A stretch of 64,000 bases of DNA from Lachnospiraceae bacterium GAM79 (GCA_003584705.1 AP018536.1:3658001-3722000), one strand, 5' to 3'; positions 32,667 to 41,955 are shown, counted from the stretch's first letter. A program made the numbers and translations. The notes: a model not told the origin generated them from the sequence alone.

Positions 32667-33986
32667 TCAATATTCCACGTTTTCACAATTTTCAATAAAA
32701 ATAGGAGCTTCCACTTCGCCCTTCATGTCCTCAGTAATCTCATAAGAGAAATTCCGGAAATGGATATTTTCTGCATTGCGGGCATACAGCACTCTGAGAG
32801 AATCCTCCAGGATCACATTCCCCTCATTGGGACGCAGATCATGGCAATTCTTCGGCCAGTCCGTCTTCTTCTCCAGTTGGACATGAATACCGTCAAATGT
32901 GATATCCCGGATATTTTTCGAATCGTCACCATAGATCAGGATGCCATTCTCTCCGACACAGTTGATATTCTGGAAACGGACATTCCGGATATATCCCACA
33001 TTCGTCTGTGCATTTCTCTTCACCGCAGTGATGGTAATGGGTTCTGCCTCGCCCCACCAATGTACCTTGGAGAACAGGCGGGTATCGATATTCAGATTGG
33101 AGAATGTCACATTTTCTATACAGCCTTTATCACGTAACTGCAGGGAAATTGCACGGTTGGTGCGCTGGATACTACAGTTGGTCACGGAAATGTTCCGGAA
33201 AGGCGCTTCACTCTCCGTGCCGAACTTGATAGCAGCACTGGTGGAGATCATGGTACAGTTATCCACTACAATATTTTCGCAGGGACCATATTCCATGGCA
33301 GCCGCCGTATTCTTAAATACAATACAGTCATCTGCGCATTCAATATGACAGTTGGAGATTCTCACATTGTTGCAGTGATCCGGATCAATGCCATCGCAGT
33401 TAGCCAGACGCAGATTATTGATAATACGGATTCCCTCAATCAATACTTCCTTACATCCCACCAGATGAGTGGTCCAGAATGCACTGCCGGTCAGGGTTAC
33501 CTGCTGGATGGTCAGATGCCTTACATTTTCCAGGAACAGCAACGGTACTCTGGGATAAAAATATCCGTCAATATGCCATTTGGTCACCTTTCCATAGAAT
33601 ATCTCCTCGTTGCCGTCAATCTTGCCAAATCCGGTGATAGCCACATTCTCGGCATCCTTGCTGTATACAAAATTCAGCGTCGGTTTTCCATTGTAATCAC
33701 AGGCATTGTAGGTCGGAGTGTCTACCTTGCTGATCTGTGGGGTTCCCACTTTCAACATATCGAAATCTTCCAGATGGTCGCTGGCTTTCAGGACAGCCCC
33801 CATCTCCAGATGAAATTCCACATTTGATTTCAGAAAAATGGTTCCGCTCCGGAAGACATGTCCTCCCTGTAACAGGACCTTACCGCCGCCAGCCTGGCTG
33901 CAGGCATCAATCGCCTTCTGGATGGCTGCAGCGTCATTCGTCACGCCATCACCTTTTGCACCGTATTCCAATACATCGTATATCAT
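32667..33986 (-). CDS. GH28 family (polygalacturonase-like) glycosidase
   Basis: 439-aa right-handed beta-helix protein. It opens with VLEYGAKGDGVTNDAAAIQK, typical of pectin-degrading GH28 enzymes. The catalytic region is partly kept: NCDGIDPDHC (for the NTDG motif) and CADDCIVFK (the Asp pair). The third motif, normally GHG, reads SAAIKFGTES here, so the enzyme is atypical. No signal peptide, so a cytosolic exo-enzyme acting on imported pectin oligosaccharides is likely. Last gene behind the binding-protein and permease genes; the substrate is inferred from family and locus. Confidence 0.85.
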   Translation of the reverse strand: MIYDVLEYGAKGDGVTNDAAAIQKAIDACSQAGGGKVLLQGGHVFRSGTIFLKSNVEFHLEMGAVLKASDHLEDFDMLKVGTPQISKVDTPTYNACDYNGKPTLNFVYSKDAENVAITGFGKIDGNEEIFYGKVTKWHIDGYFYPRVPLLFLENVRHLTIQQVTLTGSAFWTTHLVGCKEVLIEGIRIINNLRLANCDGIDPDHCNNVRISNCHIECADDCIVFKNTAAAMEYGPCENIVVDNCTMISTSAAIKFGTESEAPFRNISVTNCSIQRTNRAISLQLRDKGCIENVTFSNLNIDTRLFSKVHWWGEAEPITITAVKRNAQTNVGYIRNVRFQNINCVGENGILIYGDDSKNIRDITFDGIHVQLEKKTDWPKNCHDLRPNEGNVILEDSLRVLYARNAENIHFRNFSYEITEDMKGEVEAPIFIENCENVEY

Positions 33987-34001
33987 CTCTCTGCTCCTCT
34001 C

Positions 34002-34847
34002 TTAGCCCTTCAGGCCGGAAGTGGAAATTCCTTCTACCAGATATCTCTGCAGGCAGAAGAAGATCAATACTGCAGGCAGAATAGACAAGGTCGCCATAGC
34101 GAACATAGCACCGTAGTCGGAAGAAGAACTGGGGTCACAGAACATTTTCAGTGCCAGACTGACAGGATATTTCTCTGTCTTGTTGACATACAATAATGCT
34201 CCAAGGAAATCATCCCATCTCCACATAAAGGAGAAGATACATCCGGTGATCATGGTAGGAACCATCAGCGGGAAGATGATCTTGGTGAAAATGGTATAAT
34301 AGGAGCAGCCGTCAATCTTTGCTGCCTCATCCAGCTCTCTGGGAATGCCTTCAATAAAGTTTGTCATCATATAAACGAAGAAACCCTGAATAGCAAAGCA
34401 ATAAGGCACGATCAGCGGCAGATTGGTTCCAACCCAGTTCAGCTTCTGATACCAGAGATACTGAGGGATCATCAGTACCTGTGCCGGCAGCATCATAGAT
34501 GCCAGCATTGCTGCGAAGAGAAGCTTTCTGCCGGGGAATTTGCATCTGGCAAATCCATAGGCTACCACAGAGGAAGAAAGTACGGTTCCAATGGTGGCGG
34601 TAATGGAGATAAACAGAGAGTTTTTGAAGAAGGTTCCAAAACCTACCTTTGCAAAACCCTTCCAGCCGTTTACATAGTTCTGTAATGTGAATTTTTCCGG
34701 GATCAGGCTGGTGGCTGTGGTAAAGATGGTGTTCGTATCCTTAAAGGAACTCATTACCATCCATACCAGCGGATAGATCATTACCAGTCCGAAGGCACAT
34801 ACTAAAATGTGATATATAATATTGCTGATTGTCTTTTTTCTTTTCAT
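34002..34847 (-). CDS. Carbohydrate ABC transporter permease (pectin-type locus)
   Basis: 281-aa MalG/LacG-type membrane subunit. The EAA loop reads ELDEAAKIDGCSYYTIFTKI. The C-terminus VEGISTSGLKG is typical. About six helices. It is partnered with the permease at 34888 and the lipoprotein at 35940. The start at 34847 (MKRKKTISN) has GGGTG at five bases; a GTG 12 bases earlier is possible. No ATPase gene is present in this locus either. Confidence 0.92.
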   Translation of the reverse strand: MKRKKTISNIIYHILVCAFGLVMIYPLVWMVMSSFKDTNTIFTTATSLIPEKFTLQNYVNGWKGFAKVGFGTFFKNSLFISITATIGTVLSSSVVAYGFARCKFPGRKLLFAAMLASMMLPAQVLMIPQYLWYQKLNWVGTNLPLIVPYCFAIQGFFVYMMTNFIEGIPRELDEAAKIDGCSYYTIFTKIIFPLMVPTMITGCIFSFMWRWDDFLGALLYVNKTEKYPVSLALKMFCDPSSSSDYGAMFAMATLSILPAVLIFFCLQRYLVEGISTSGLKG

Positions 34848-34887
34848 AATAACACCCACTTACGCATTGCGGCGTACCTTTCCGATT

Positions 34888-35796
34888 CTATAAACCGCCA
34901 TCGTATACCCACAGTTTTTTGGTTGCAAACAGGATCCATGTAATAAATGCGATCAATGCCAACATGATCCATGCCAGTGCTGCGCCGTAGCCGGTACTTC
35001 CGAAGAGGAATGACTGCTGGTACATGTATACCGTGTAGAACAGAGTAGAGTTCATGGGTTTACCCTGAGTAATGATCAGGCACTGTGTGAATGCCAGGAA
35101 GCCGTTGATCATCTGCATTACCAGGTTAAAATGGATCGTGGGAGTCAGAAGTTTCAGTGTGATCTTCCAGAACTGCTGCCATCCGTTGGCACCATCCACT
35201 CTTGCCGCCTCATAAAGGCTGACAGGAATCTGCTTCAATGCAGACAGGAAGATCAGCATGGAAGAACCGAACTGCCATACCGCCAGAATGATCAGCGTCC
35301 AGATCGCTGTTCTGGTATCTCCCAGCCAGGCTACCGGCTCTTTTATTCCGAACACCATCAAAAGTTTATTTACAAGTCCGTCTACTGCAAACAGTCTCTT
35401 CCAGAGGATTGCTACTGCTACAGATCCGCCGATGATGGAAGGCAGATAATACAGTGCACGGTAAACGCCTGTCATTTTCGTACTCTTAAATAAAAGCAAT
35501 GCAACGATCAATGCAAAAATCAGTCGTAACGGAACCGAAATGATGGCAAATTTGAAAGTTACCACCAGTGACTGATAAAACGTTGCATCAGAAAACATTC
35601 TCTTAAAATTCGCCCATCCGGTAAATGTAGGGGGCTGTAAAATATTGTAATCGCAGAAGGAATAGTAAAGCGATATACACATGGGAATAATCATAAACGC
35701 CAGAAATCCAACGATAAATGGCATAGTACATACGATACCTGCAGCCTTTTCCGTATTCAGCTTCTGACGGATAGTCATGTGCTTTGTTGTCTTCAT
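34888..35796 (-). CDS. Sugar ABC transporter permease (pectin-type locus)
   Basis: 302-aa MalF/LacF-type membrane subunit with about six helices. The EAA loop reads LYEAARVDGANGWQQFWKIT. The N-terminus is cytosolic and basic (MKTTKHMTIRQKLNTEKAAG). The start at 35796 follows GGAGG at eight bases. A stable stem-loop in the gap to the upstream binding-protein gene (35844-35877) may lower its expression relative to that gene. Confidence 0.92.
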   Translation of the reverse strand: MKTTKHMTIRQKLNTEKAAGIVCTMPFIVGFLAFMIIPMCISLYYSFCDYNILQPPTFTGWANFKRMFSDATFYQSLVVTFKFAIISVPLRLIFALIVALLLFKSTKMTGVYRALYYLPSIIGGSVAVAILWKRLFAVDGLVNKLLMVFGIKEPVAWLGDTRTAIWTLIILAVWQFGSSMLIFLSALKQIPVSLYEAARVDGANGWQQFWKITLKLLTPTIHFNLVMQMINGFLAFTQCLIITQGKPMNSTLFYTVYMYQQSFLFGSTGYGAALAWIMLALIAFITWILFATKKLWVYDGGL

Positions 35797-35843
35797 AACG
35801 TTACCTCCGTTGCTGCAGCATTCATAGAAGCAGCCTTTTTCAG

Positions 35844-35877
35844 AATGGGTACTGTGGGATCTTCCACAGTACCCATT
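35844..35877 (-). terminator. Stem-loop between binding-protein and permease genes
   Basis: AATGGGTACTGTGG pairs perfectly with CCACAGTACCCATT round six bases. No clean T-run follows on the minus strand (CTGAAAAAG), so it is more likely an mRNA stabiliser or partial terminator. Such hairpins usually keep the binding-protein message in excess over the permeases. Confidence 0.65.
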
Positions 35878-35939
35878 TGGTCTTTCTAAAAATGTTGTAA
35901 TACTTATACTGTGCTACTGCTTATGTAAGCCCTGGCAGC

Positions 35940-37307
35940 TTATCTGGACATGATCTGGTTGCCCATCTTGAACAGATCTTCTGCTGCCTCCTGTGCGGTC
36001 ATCTGACCATAGAGGATCTTATCAACCAGCTGGTTGTAGTAATCATATACTTCATTTGCTCCATCAGGGATCGCAGGGCTGATAGCGGAGCAGTTGGGAG
36101 TTACTACGTCATTTACATACTTGGTAACCACCTGTGCAGTCTCATCCTGCAGAGGAGCGATGGCGGATGCTACTACGGAAGAAGCAGGCACACCTCTCTC
36201 ACCAAGAAGAATCTTGTTAGCATCTTCAGAGTTCAGCAGATAATTTACAACCTTAACAGCTTCAGCCTCATTCTCGCCGGCATCTCTGGATACTGCAAAG
36301 AACTGGCTGGGCTTTAAGAAGTTAGACTTCTGAGGGTTCTCGGAAGGCCATGTGGTGATACCGATCTCCATGCCTTCGGGAGCGGCCGCTACCATAGCGG
36401 ACAGCTGGTTGGACCAGAAGAATCCGCACCAGGACTGGGTTGCTTCGGAAGAGAAGTATACCAGAGGACTCTGCTCTACAGAGTTGGAAGTCAGTTCAGC
36501 GTGAACATCTGCACCGATGATCCATCCGTCCTTGACACCATCTTCATAAATCTGGAAGCCGGGTACCAGACTTGCTGCATCTGTTACATTGAGGGAATCC
36601 TCATTGAACAGCTTCACCACGTCATGAGAACGCATTGCATAAGGCAGATAGTTGTCACCTGCGCTGTAAGGAAGATCGGTCTTAACACCGGACTTCTCAT
36701 ATACTTCCTTAGCAACTGCTTCGAACTCATCAATGGTCATGTTGTCTTTTACAGTGATTCCAAGGCTGTCAAGTAAAGTCTTGTTGTAGAACAGGGAAGG
36801 TGCATTTACACCTGCACAGATTGCATATAACTTACCGTCAATGGAACCCGCATCCAGAATACCCTGAGATACATTAGATACATCCAGCGTACCATCTTCT
36901 ACATAAGGTGTCAGATCTACCAGCAGATCTGCTGCTACATACTGTGCCAGATAGGAATAGTCCATCTGCAGGCACTCGGGAAGGGAATTACCTGCTGCCA
37001 GGGTGGACAGCTTGGTCCAGTAATCATTCCACTCTGCAGGCTGCGTATCAAAGGTTACACCGGGATTCTGCTCAGAATACAGATCCAGGGCTGCCTGAGT
37101 ACGTTCATTTCTGGTCTGATTGCCCCACCAGGTAAATGTCATGGATACATTTCCGGCCGCTGCACTTCCGCTGTTGTCAGCAGTCGTGGTTGCGGTATTA
37201 CCGCTGTCGGTGGAAGCGGTAGCTGCGGGTTCATTGGAAGAACCACATGCAGTCAGTCCGACGATCATGGCGGATGCCATTAACAGGGATAAAACTCTCT
37301 TTTTCAT
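35940..37307 (-). CDS. Extracellular sugar-binding lipoprotein (pectin-type locus)
   Basis: 455-aa family 1 solute-binding protein. The signal peptide ends in the lipobox VGLTAC, followed by a Ser/Thr/Ala-rich linker of about 30 residues that reaches through the wall. The ligand domain contains MTFTWWGNQTRNERTQAALD and KLSTLAAGNSLPECLQMDYS, as in pectin and rhamnogalacturonan oligosaccharide binders of YtcQ type. The start at 37307 has AAAAGGAGG. It is divergently transcribed from the sensor kinase, which likely controls it. Confidence 0.92.
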   Translation of the reverse strand: MKKRVLSLLMASAMIVGLTACGSSNEPAATASTDSGNTATTTADNSGSAAAGNVSMTFTWWGNQTRNERTQAALDLYSEQNPGVTFDTQPAEWNDYWTKLSTLAAGNSLPECLQMDYSYLAQYVAADLLVDLTPYVEDGTLDVSNVSQGILDAGSIDGKLYAICAGVNAPSLFYNKTLLDSLGITVKDNMTIDEFEAVAKEVYEKSGVKTDLPYSAGDNYLPYAMRSHDVVKLFNEDSLNVTDAASLVPGFQIYEDGVKDGWIIGADVHAELTSNSVEQSPLVYFSSEATQSWCGFFWSNQLSAMVAAAPEGMEIGITTWPSENPQKSNFLKPSQFFAVSRDAGENEAEAVKVVNYLLNSEDANKILLGERGVPASSVVASAIAPLQDETAQVVTKYVNDVVTPNCSAISPAIPDGANEVYDYYNQLVDKILYGQMTAQEAAEDLFKMGNQIMSR

Positions 37308-37505
37308 TAATATAACCCTCCTTTTGGTATCGAAAGGTAAATCCGCTATGGATTTACTTCTTTTTGATGTTCTAATTATAACAGTTCTTATTTTTTCCAG
37401 GAATATACTTTTCCGTCTATTTGCACCAAAAAACCGATATCATTGTTGAAAACATGTGCATGTTGTGTATATAATCAATAAAGAACTGATGGAGGCTTGT
37501 ATATC

Positions 37506-39275
37506 ATGTCATTTTTTAATAAGAATATCTCGAGAAAAATAGCAAATCAGAAGTTAGAAACCAAGTTACTGCTCTCTACCATAGGGATTGACCTTCTCTT
37601 TCTGTTCTTTTTCCTGGTAGCTGCCTTTTCCATTATTACATCGCGTTATCATAAGCTGCTGTATCAGTCCATGCAGTCTTCCTCGTCGTTAGTCTCCTAT
37701 GAATTTACTAACCGGCTGGAGGATCTGGTGACCATGACCAATATCGTCCGTTCAGATTCTACCGTCCAATCAACACTGGATGAAATCTACCAGCCCCAGG
37801 AAGACTATGCTGTACATTATTACTCTGATATTTATTCTGCTTTACAGAAACACTACCTGGAATACCGCCAGCCCTACCTGAAAATGGCGGCAATTTCCTG
37901 CCCCAGATTCATCACTTATACCAATGAAAATATTGCCTGTCGGCCGGATGCGGATCTGACTAAAGAACTGATAGCTCTGGCAGAGGCCGGGGAAGGCTCC
38001 CCGGTATGGGTAACTTCCCATGCGGAAGACCACGGTATATTTCTTGTCCGGGAGATCAAAAAGATCAAGAACTTACGACTGGATAATCTCGGAACATTGA
38101 TCATCAATGTAAATCTGGGAGATCTGGTAACGGAAATGTCCAAGATCAGCAATGAATATAAAGGTTCCTACTGGATCATCTATGAGAAAGACCAGCTGCT
38201 GTTCTCTTCTCCGGAATTGGATACAGAGGAAGTACAGAAAATCAATGATAAAATCAAAAGTTATGCTGTTGTCACCCTGAATGGCAGAAAATATTTTGCC
38301 ATCCGCGGCACCATGGACATCAATGAATGGAATTATCTGCATCTGATCTCTTATGACGAAGTGGCAAAATCCCAGCAGATGACTGCATTTCTATATGTAT
38401 TGATCCTGTTCTGCGGTTTCCTGTGCTCCATTTTGATCGTCCACCTGATCGTACGTAAGATCACCAGACATTTTGATCTGCTGCTCTACCGTATGCAGCG
38501 GTTCGGTGAAGACTCCACCGTACTGGCAGAGATTCCTTATGATTATAATGATCGTACCGATGAGATTGGTATTCTGCACAGGCAATTTACACATATGGCA
38601 GAGCGGATCCAGACACTGGTTGTTGAAAATTACCGTCAACAGCTGCTGGCTAAAGATGCGCAGTTAAAAAGTCTGGAATCCCAGATGAATCCGCATTTTC
38701 TGTATAACACGCTGGATGCCATCAACTGGCGGGCCAAGGCCATCGGAGAGCCGGAAATATCACAGATTGCAGACTCCCTGGGTCATTTCCTGCGGATGAC
38801 GCTGAACAAAAAAGAACGCTTTACGTTGAAGCAGGAACTTGATATTATACATTATTATATGACTATACAGCAGCTTCGTTTTGACAACCGTCTGAATTTT
38901 ACGGAAAGCATTCCGGATGCTTGTCTGGATGCACAGGTTCCCAAGCTTTCCATTCAGCCGTTGTTGGAAAATGCCGTACACTATGCACTGGAGCAGATCA
39001 CGGATGAATGTATCATCAATCTCACCTGTGTGTATTCCCAGGGGCTGATACAGATTTATGTGAAAAACAGCGGATCTGAATTCCCCGATGATTTATTGGA
39101 GAATCTCCGGACACATAAGATTCAGGAACAGGGTCTGGGCATTGCGTTGTTAAATATTGAAGAACGCATCCAGCTGATGTTCGGCCAGCAATACGGGCTG
39201 CACTTCTATAACGAAAATGATTTTGCTGTAGTAAAAATGGAGATACCTTATGTTAAAGATGATTATCGTGGATGA
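37506..39275 (+). CDS. YesM-type sensor histidine kinase
   Basis: 589 aa. A membrane helix near residue 25-45 (LLSTIGIDLLFLFFFLVAAF), an extracytoplasmic sensor region of about 245 residues, a second helix (FLYVLILFCGFLCSILIVHL), a HAMP linker and the kinase. The phospho-accepting His is in QMNPHFLYNTLDAINWRAKA, and the ATP-binding domain contains SIQPLLENAVHYAL and GLGIALLNIEERI. The start is the ATG at 37506, ten bases after GGAGG; a TTG nine bases earlier is too close. Paired with the overlapping response regulator; it should sense a sugar or the loaded binding protein of the divergent locus. Confidence 0.92.
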   Translation: MSFFNKNISRKIANQKLETKLLLSTIGIDLLFLFFFLVAAFSIITSRYHKLLYQSMQSSSSLVSYEFTNRLEDLVTMTNIVRSDSTVQSTLDEIYQPQEDYAVHYYSDIYSALQKHYLEYRQPYLKMAAISCPRFITYTNENIACRPDADLTKELIALAEAGEGSPVWVTSHAEDHGIFLVREIKKIKNLRLDNLGTLIINVNLGDLVTEMSKISNEYKGSYWIIYEKDQLLFSSPELDTEEVQKINDKIKSYAVVTLNGRKYFAIRGTMDINEWNYLHLISYDEVAKSQQMTAFLYVLILFCGFLCSILIVHLIVRKITRHFDLLLYRMQRFGEDSTVLAEIPYDYNDRTDEIGILHRQFTHMAERIQTLVVENYRQQLLAKDAQLKSLESQMNPHFLYNTLDAINWRAKAIGEPEISQIADSLGHFLRMTLNKKERFTLKQELDIIHYYMTIQQLRFDNRLNFTESIPDACLDAQVPKLSIQPLLENAVHYALEQITDECIINLTCVYSQGLIQIYVKNSGSEFPDDLLENLRTHKIQEQGLGIALLNIEERIQLMFGQQYGLHFYNENDFAVVKMEIPYVKDDYRG

Positions 39276-40263
39276 TGAGAAGATCATACGTGAAACGATC
39301 CATTCCCTGATCGACTGGAATTCTCTGGGAATTGATGTGGCTGCTGTCTGCAAAGACGGTATTGAAGCCTTTGACTGTATTCTGGATGAATACCCGGATA
39401 TTGTCATGACAGATATCAAGATGCCCGGTTTATCCGGGCTGGATCTGATTGAAAAGGTCCGTGCTGCCCAGTTGAACACAGAGTTTATCATCCTCTCAGG
39501 ATATGGTGAATTTGAATTTGCACGGACCGCCATGCGCTATGGTGTGAAACACTATCTGTTAAAGCCTTCCAATGAAACAGAGATCACGCAGGTCATCGTA
39601 TCCTGTGTGGAAACCTGTAAAAGCAAGACTGCTTCCCGGGTAGATTCCCTGCTGACACAGCTGTTCCTCACGGAAATGCCACCGGAAAAACTTTTGCAGA
39701 GAAGATTTTTCACAGAATTATCCGGGGAACAGGATGTGGATCTGGCCAAGACCCAGATGATCCGTCTGGTAATGGAGGCCTCCAAGAAGGAATATTACCC
39801 GCTCAGCAAACTGCAGACCACAGACAGTCTCATGGCAGTCAACGTCTGTGTCACCATGAATGACCTGATTCCATCTGCGGAGCAGATCATGACCTCGATC
39901 TTCTCTGTGGAACCGCAGCACAAATACACAGACTGTGTGGAAAAGGTCATAAAGTACATCGGAGAGCATCTGAGTGACAGCAACCTTTCACTGAAATGGA
40001 TCTCGGAAAATTATCTTTTTATGAATCCGGATTATGTCAGCAAAATGTTCGTCAAACAGACTGGCAGCAAATTTTCCGCCTATGTAACAGAGCTCCGCAT
40101 TCAGGAGGCGAAAAAACTTTTACTGGAGCACTCAGAAGAATCTCCCTATGCGGTAGCGGAAATGGTCGGTTTCGGCAATAATCCCCAGTATTTCAGCCAG
40201 ATCTTTAAGAAATATACGAGGCTGTCACCGAAGGATTATGTGAAGTCAATGCTGGAACCGTAA
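39250..40263 (+). CDS. YesN-type response regulator with AraC DNA-binding domain
   Basis: 337 aa. N-terminal receiver domain with acidic pocket (MIIVDDEK), phospho-acceptor Asp in PDIVMTDIKMPGLSG and Lys in HYLLKPS. A middle linker of about 100 residues, then an AraC-type pair of helix-turn-helix motifs: LSLKWISENYLFMNPDYVSK and YAVAEMVGFGNNPQYFSQIF. The start overlaps the kinase gene by 26 nt, with GGAG seven bases upstream. Likely activates the divergent transporter and GH28 operon in response to the kinase. Confidence 0.92.
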   Translation: MLKMIIVDDEKIIRETIHSLIDWNSLGIDVAAVCKDGIEAFDCILDEYPDIVMTDIKMPGLSGLDLIEKVRAAQLNTEFIILSGYGEFEFARTAMRYGVKHYLLKPSNETEITQVIVSCVETCKSKTASRVDSLLTQLFLTEMPPEKLLQRRFFTELSGEQDVDLAKTQMIRLVMEASKKEYYPLSKLQTTDSLMAVNVCVTMNDLIPSAEQIMTSIFSVEPQHKYTDCVEKVIKYIGEHLSDSNLSLKWISENYLFMNPDYVSKMFVKQTGSKFSAYVTELRIQEAKKLLLEHSEESPYAVAEMVGFGNNPQYFSQIFKKYTRLSPKDYVKSMLEP

Positions 40264-40269
40264 GACCGC

Positions 40270-40297
40270 AGCTATTGCAGCTATTCAGAACCCCATT
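40270..40297. repeat. Fragment of the GTAACTATTCAGA repeat family
   Basis: GCTATTCAGAACCCCATTCG and the following CAAAATA match the left end of the copies at 26754 and 56016. The rest of the element is absent. Confidence 0.6.
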
Positions 40298-40464
40298 CGC
40301 AAAATAGGCCGTTGTTCATATTTTGTTTACAAATCCTTCAAGGAATCTTCAATTCCATAACACGTTTTGGACATTTCTGTTTCATATACTATAACCATAG
40401 AAACAAACAAAACAAAAACTTAAGCACACAACAGTTTCTTGTTTAAAAAACTTTTTCATAATAA

Positions 40465-40490
40465 ATGCCAAGGATCCTGATCCTTGGCAT
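40465..40490. other. Perfect 12-bp-arm palindrome
   Basis: ATGCCAAGGATC and GATCCTTGGCAT are exact inverse copies round two bases. It lies 200 nt behind the response regulator. CCTCCC, and not a T-run, follows, so it may be an operator or a transcript-end hairpin. Confidence 0.5.
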
Positions 40491-40513
40491 CCTCCCTTTC
40501 TAGGGGTTTTTTC

Positions 40514-40548
40514 AACTATCGCAGAGCAATGCGGATAGTTATTTTTTA
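40514..40548 (+). terminator. Intrinsic terminator between convergent genes
   Basis: AACTATC pairs with GATAGTT and GC with GC inside; ATTTTTT follows on the plus strand and, on the other strand, GAAAAAACC. It can end transcription from the response regulator and possibly from the convergent gene at 40572. The arms recall the AACTATC/GATAGTT ends of the local repeat family. Confidence 0.7.
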
Positions 40549-40571
40549 TCTTGTTCTATATGTAAGTAACT

Positions 40572-41162
40572 TTATCCCTGTAAATCATTCCTCATATAAA
40601 AAATCAAATTATTAACATGATGTACTATGTCTTCTTTTACAACGCCTAAATTGCAATAATACTCATTATGTAAGGCAACTGAAAGCTCTACATAACTATT
40701 CCACACTCTCGCAGATGCAAACAATCTCAACAAGTTTTTCTTCCCACTTTTATCAAATTCTTCTAGTTTTTTATGTAGCTCTCCCATTTCTTGCAAGTAC
40801 TCTTTGTGTCGCTTTATTCTATACTCCCAATTACTAATCTCTATTTCTACTTCATGCATTTCGTTGTATGTATGCTGGCTCTCTTGCATTATTTTTAGTC
40901 GGTCCTCTGCATCATGCAATTTCATTTCCATAATTACAATTTTGTTTTCCGCAGTTCCACCCAATTGACAATCCTGTAAATAATCAGACTGCGTTATACA
41001 TGTATCTATAATAGGTAATATGCTCGCCAATTCATAATATATCTGTTTTCTTTCTTCAAAATATTTTTCTTTTTTAACATTTTTCAATGCCCAAAGGGAC
41101 CCTAAATAGGCTGCTATAAATGTTCCAGCCACCGATATTAGCTCTATGATATAATTCTCCAT
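40572..41162 (-). CDS. Membrane-anchored coiled-coil protein of unknown function
   Basis: 196 aa. One N-terminal hydrophobic helix (IIELISVAGTFIAAYLGSLW) followed by a cytosolic, mostly helical region rich in Glu and Lys (EKYFEERKQIYYELAS, IEISNWEYRIKRHKEYLQEM). No catalytic motif. Size and layout resemble small accessory proteins found near defence or mobile genes, but I cannot assign a family. AT-rich codon use differs from the core genes. It follows the nuclease-like gene by about 90 nt. Confidence 0.65.
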   Translation of the reverse strand: MENYIIELISVAGTFIAAYLGSLWALKNVKKEKYFEERKQIYYELASILPIIDTCITQSDYLQDCQLGGTAENKIVIMEMKLHDAEDRLKIMQESQHTYNEMHEVEIEISNWEYRIKRHKEYLQEMGELHKKLEEFDKSGKKNLLRLFASARVWNSYVELSVALHNEYYCNLGVVKEDIVHHVNNLIFYMRNDLQG

Positions 41163-41252
41163 CTCTTATCCTTTCTGGAAATTTTTTATCGTCGCATCAA
41201 TATATGTTGTACCCTCTACTTTTTCAAGGCACAAGTCTCATTTCTATAACAT

Positions 41253-41879
41253 CTATAACATAATAACTCTATTTTTCTTAGTTGCTATAATCTTTTCCTG
41301 CTTATCTATGTAAATGTCTACTCCATCTTCTCCAATTTTCTCAACAAAAAAAGTTTTGGGAATGTAATATCCCAATGTCTCATCTTTCTTTATTCCAAGA
41401 TGTATAATTGCATTTTCATCCTTTGTATAAAACAAAATATCGCAGTCGATTTTTGTTGGAGGACTTACATTTTCATTTTTAAAATTAACTGCAACCGGAT
41501 TTTCTAAAATATCCGGCATGAGATAGAAATAAACAAATTTTGCCTTTATGCTTTTAAATTTGCTCTTATTCATCCTTTTCAGATCATTAAAACAAAGACC
41601 TGTATTCTGTATATAATCCCAGCCGCCTTGTCCCTTGTAATGGTGTATTTCTTTCTTCGAAACTGAATATTTTACAATCGATTCAATTCCTAACAAATGA
41701 CAGAAGTTTTCTTCATCAAACCTTAATTGAATAGAACTCTGCTTCTCATTTTCTGTTATATCATATTGATAAATGAACGGATTTAAAAATTTTCTATAGT
41801 AGTCTTGCAAAACATCCAGGTCAATATCGTTAATTTTGGGTTTTATTAAAAGACCACACAATTCTTCGGCTTTGTACAA
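41253..41879 (-). CDS. PBECR4-like protein (candidate phage-type RNase domain)
   Basis: 208 aa. Blocks such as ENFCHLLGIESIVKYS, GGWDYIQNTGLCFNDL, FVYFYLMPDILENPVAV and YYIPKTFFVEKIG resemble the PBECR4 domain of the phage barnase-EndoU-ColicinE5/D-RelE-like nuclease group. I judged this from memory of the family, so it needs a profile search. The start codon is TTG at 41879, fixed by AAGGAG six bases upstream. A hairpin terminator overlapping a 24-codon leader ORF lies directly in front. AT-rich, probably acquired. No obvious partner antitoxin apart from the coiled-coil gene downstream. Confidence 0.6.
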   Translation of the reverse strand: MYKAEELCGLLIKPKINDIDLDVLQDYYRKFLNPFIYQYDITENEKQSSIQLRFDEENFCHLLGIESIVKYSVSKKEIHHYKGQGGWDYIQNTGLCFNDLKRMNKSKFKSIKAKFVYFYLMPDILENPVAVNFKNENVSPPTKIDCDILFYTKDENAIIHLGIKKDETLGYYIPKTFFVEKIGEDGVDIYIDKQEKIIATKKNRVIML

Positions 41880-41880
41880 A

Positions 41881-41955
41881 TTAATCTCCTTTTACAAAAA
41901 AGACTCTGAATCTCTTCAGAGTCTTTTTAAGCAACTTTAATTTAATTCTGCTCAT
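41881..41955 (-). CDS. Basic 24-residue leader peptide
   Basis: It reads MSRIKLKLLKKTLKRF followed by RVFFVKGD and stop. Ten of 24 residues are Lys or Arg. GGAGAG lies eight bases before the ATG, and the hairpin TCTCCGC-t-GCGGAGA can hide that site. The second half of the ORF is the terminator hairpin 41896-41928, and its stop codon lies between the ribosome site and the TTG start of the next gene. This is the layout of translation-controlled attenuators, but it may simply be an open frame through a terminator. Confidence 0.4.
   Translation of the reverse strand: MSRIKLKLLKKTLKRFRVFFVKGD
41896..41928 (-). terminator. Perfect terminator hairpin in front of the PBECR4-like gene
   Basis: AAAAGACTCTGAA pairs with TTCAGAGTCTTTT round four bases, with T6 following on the minus strand. 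It lies 17 nt before the TTG start, so it either ends the fba transcript or attenuates the promoter at 42049-42077. Confidence 0.85.

Larger units (their letters stand above)
40264..40571. other. 308-bp gap behind the response regulator
   Basis: It contains a fragment of the GTAACTATTCAGA repeat (40270-40297), a perfect palindrome (40465-40490) and a terminator (40514-40548). Between 40300 and 40460 the sequence is AT-rich with AAACAAACAAAACAAAA near 40401 and no open frame that I can support. Confidence 0.5.
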
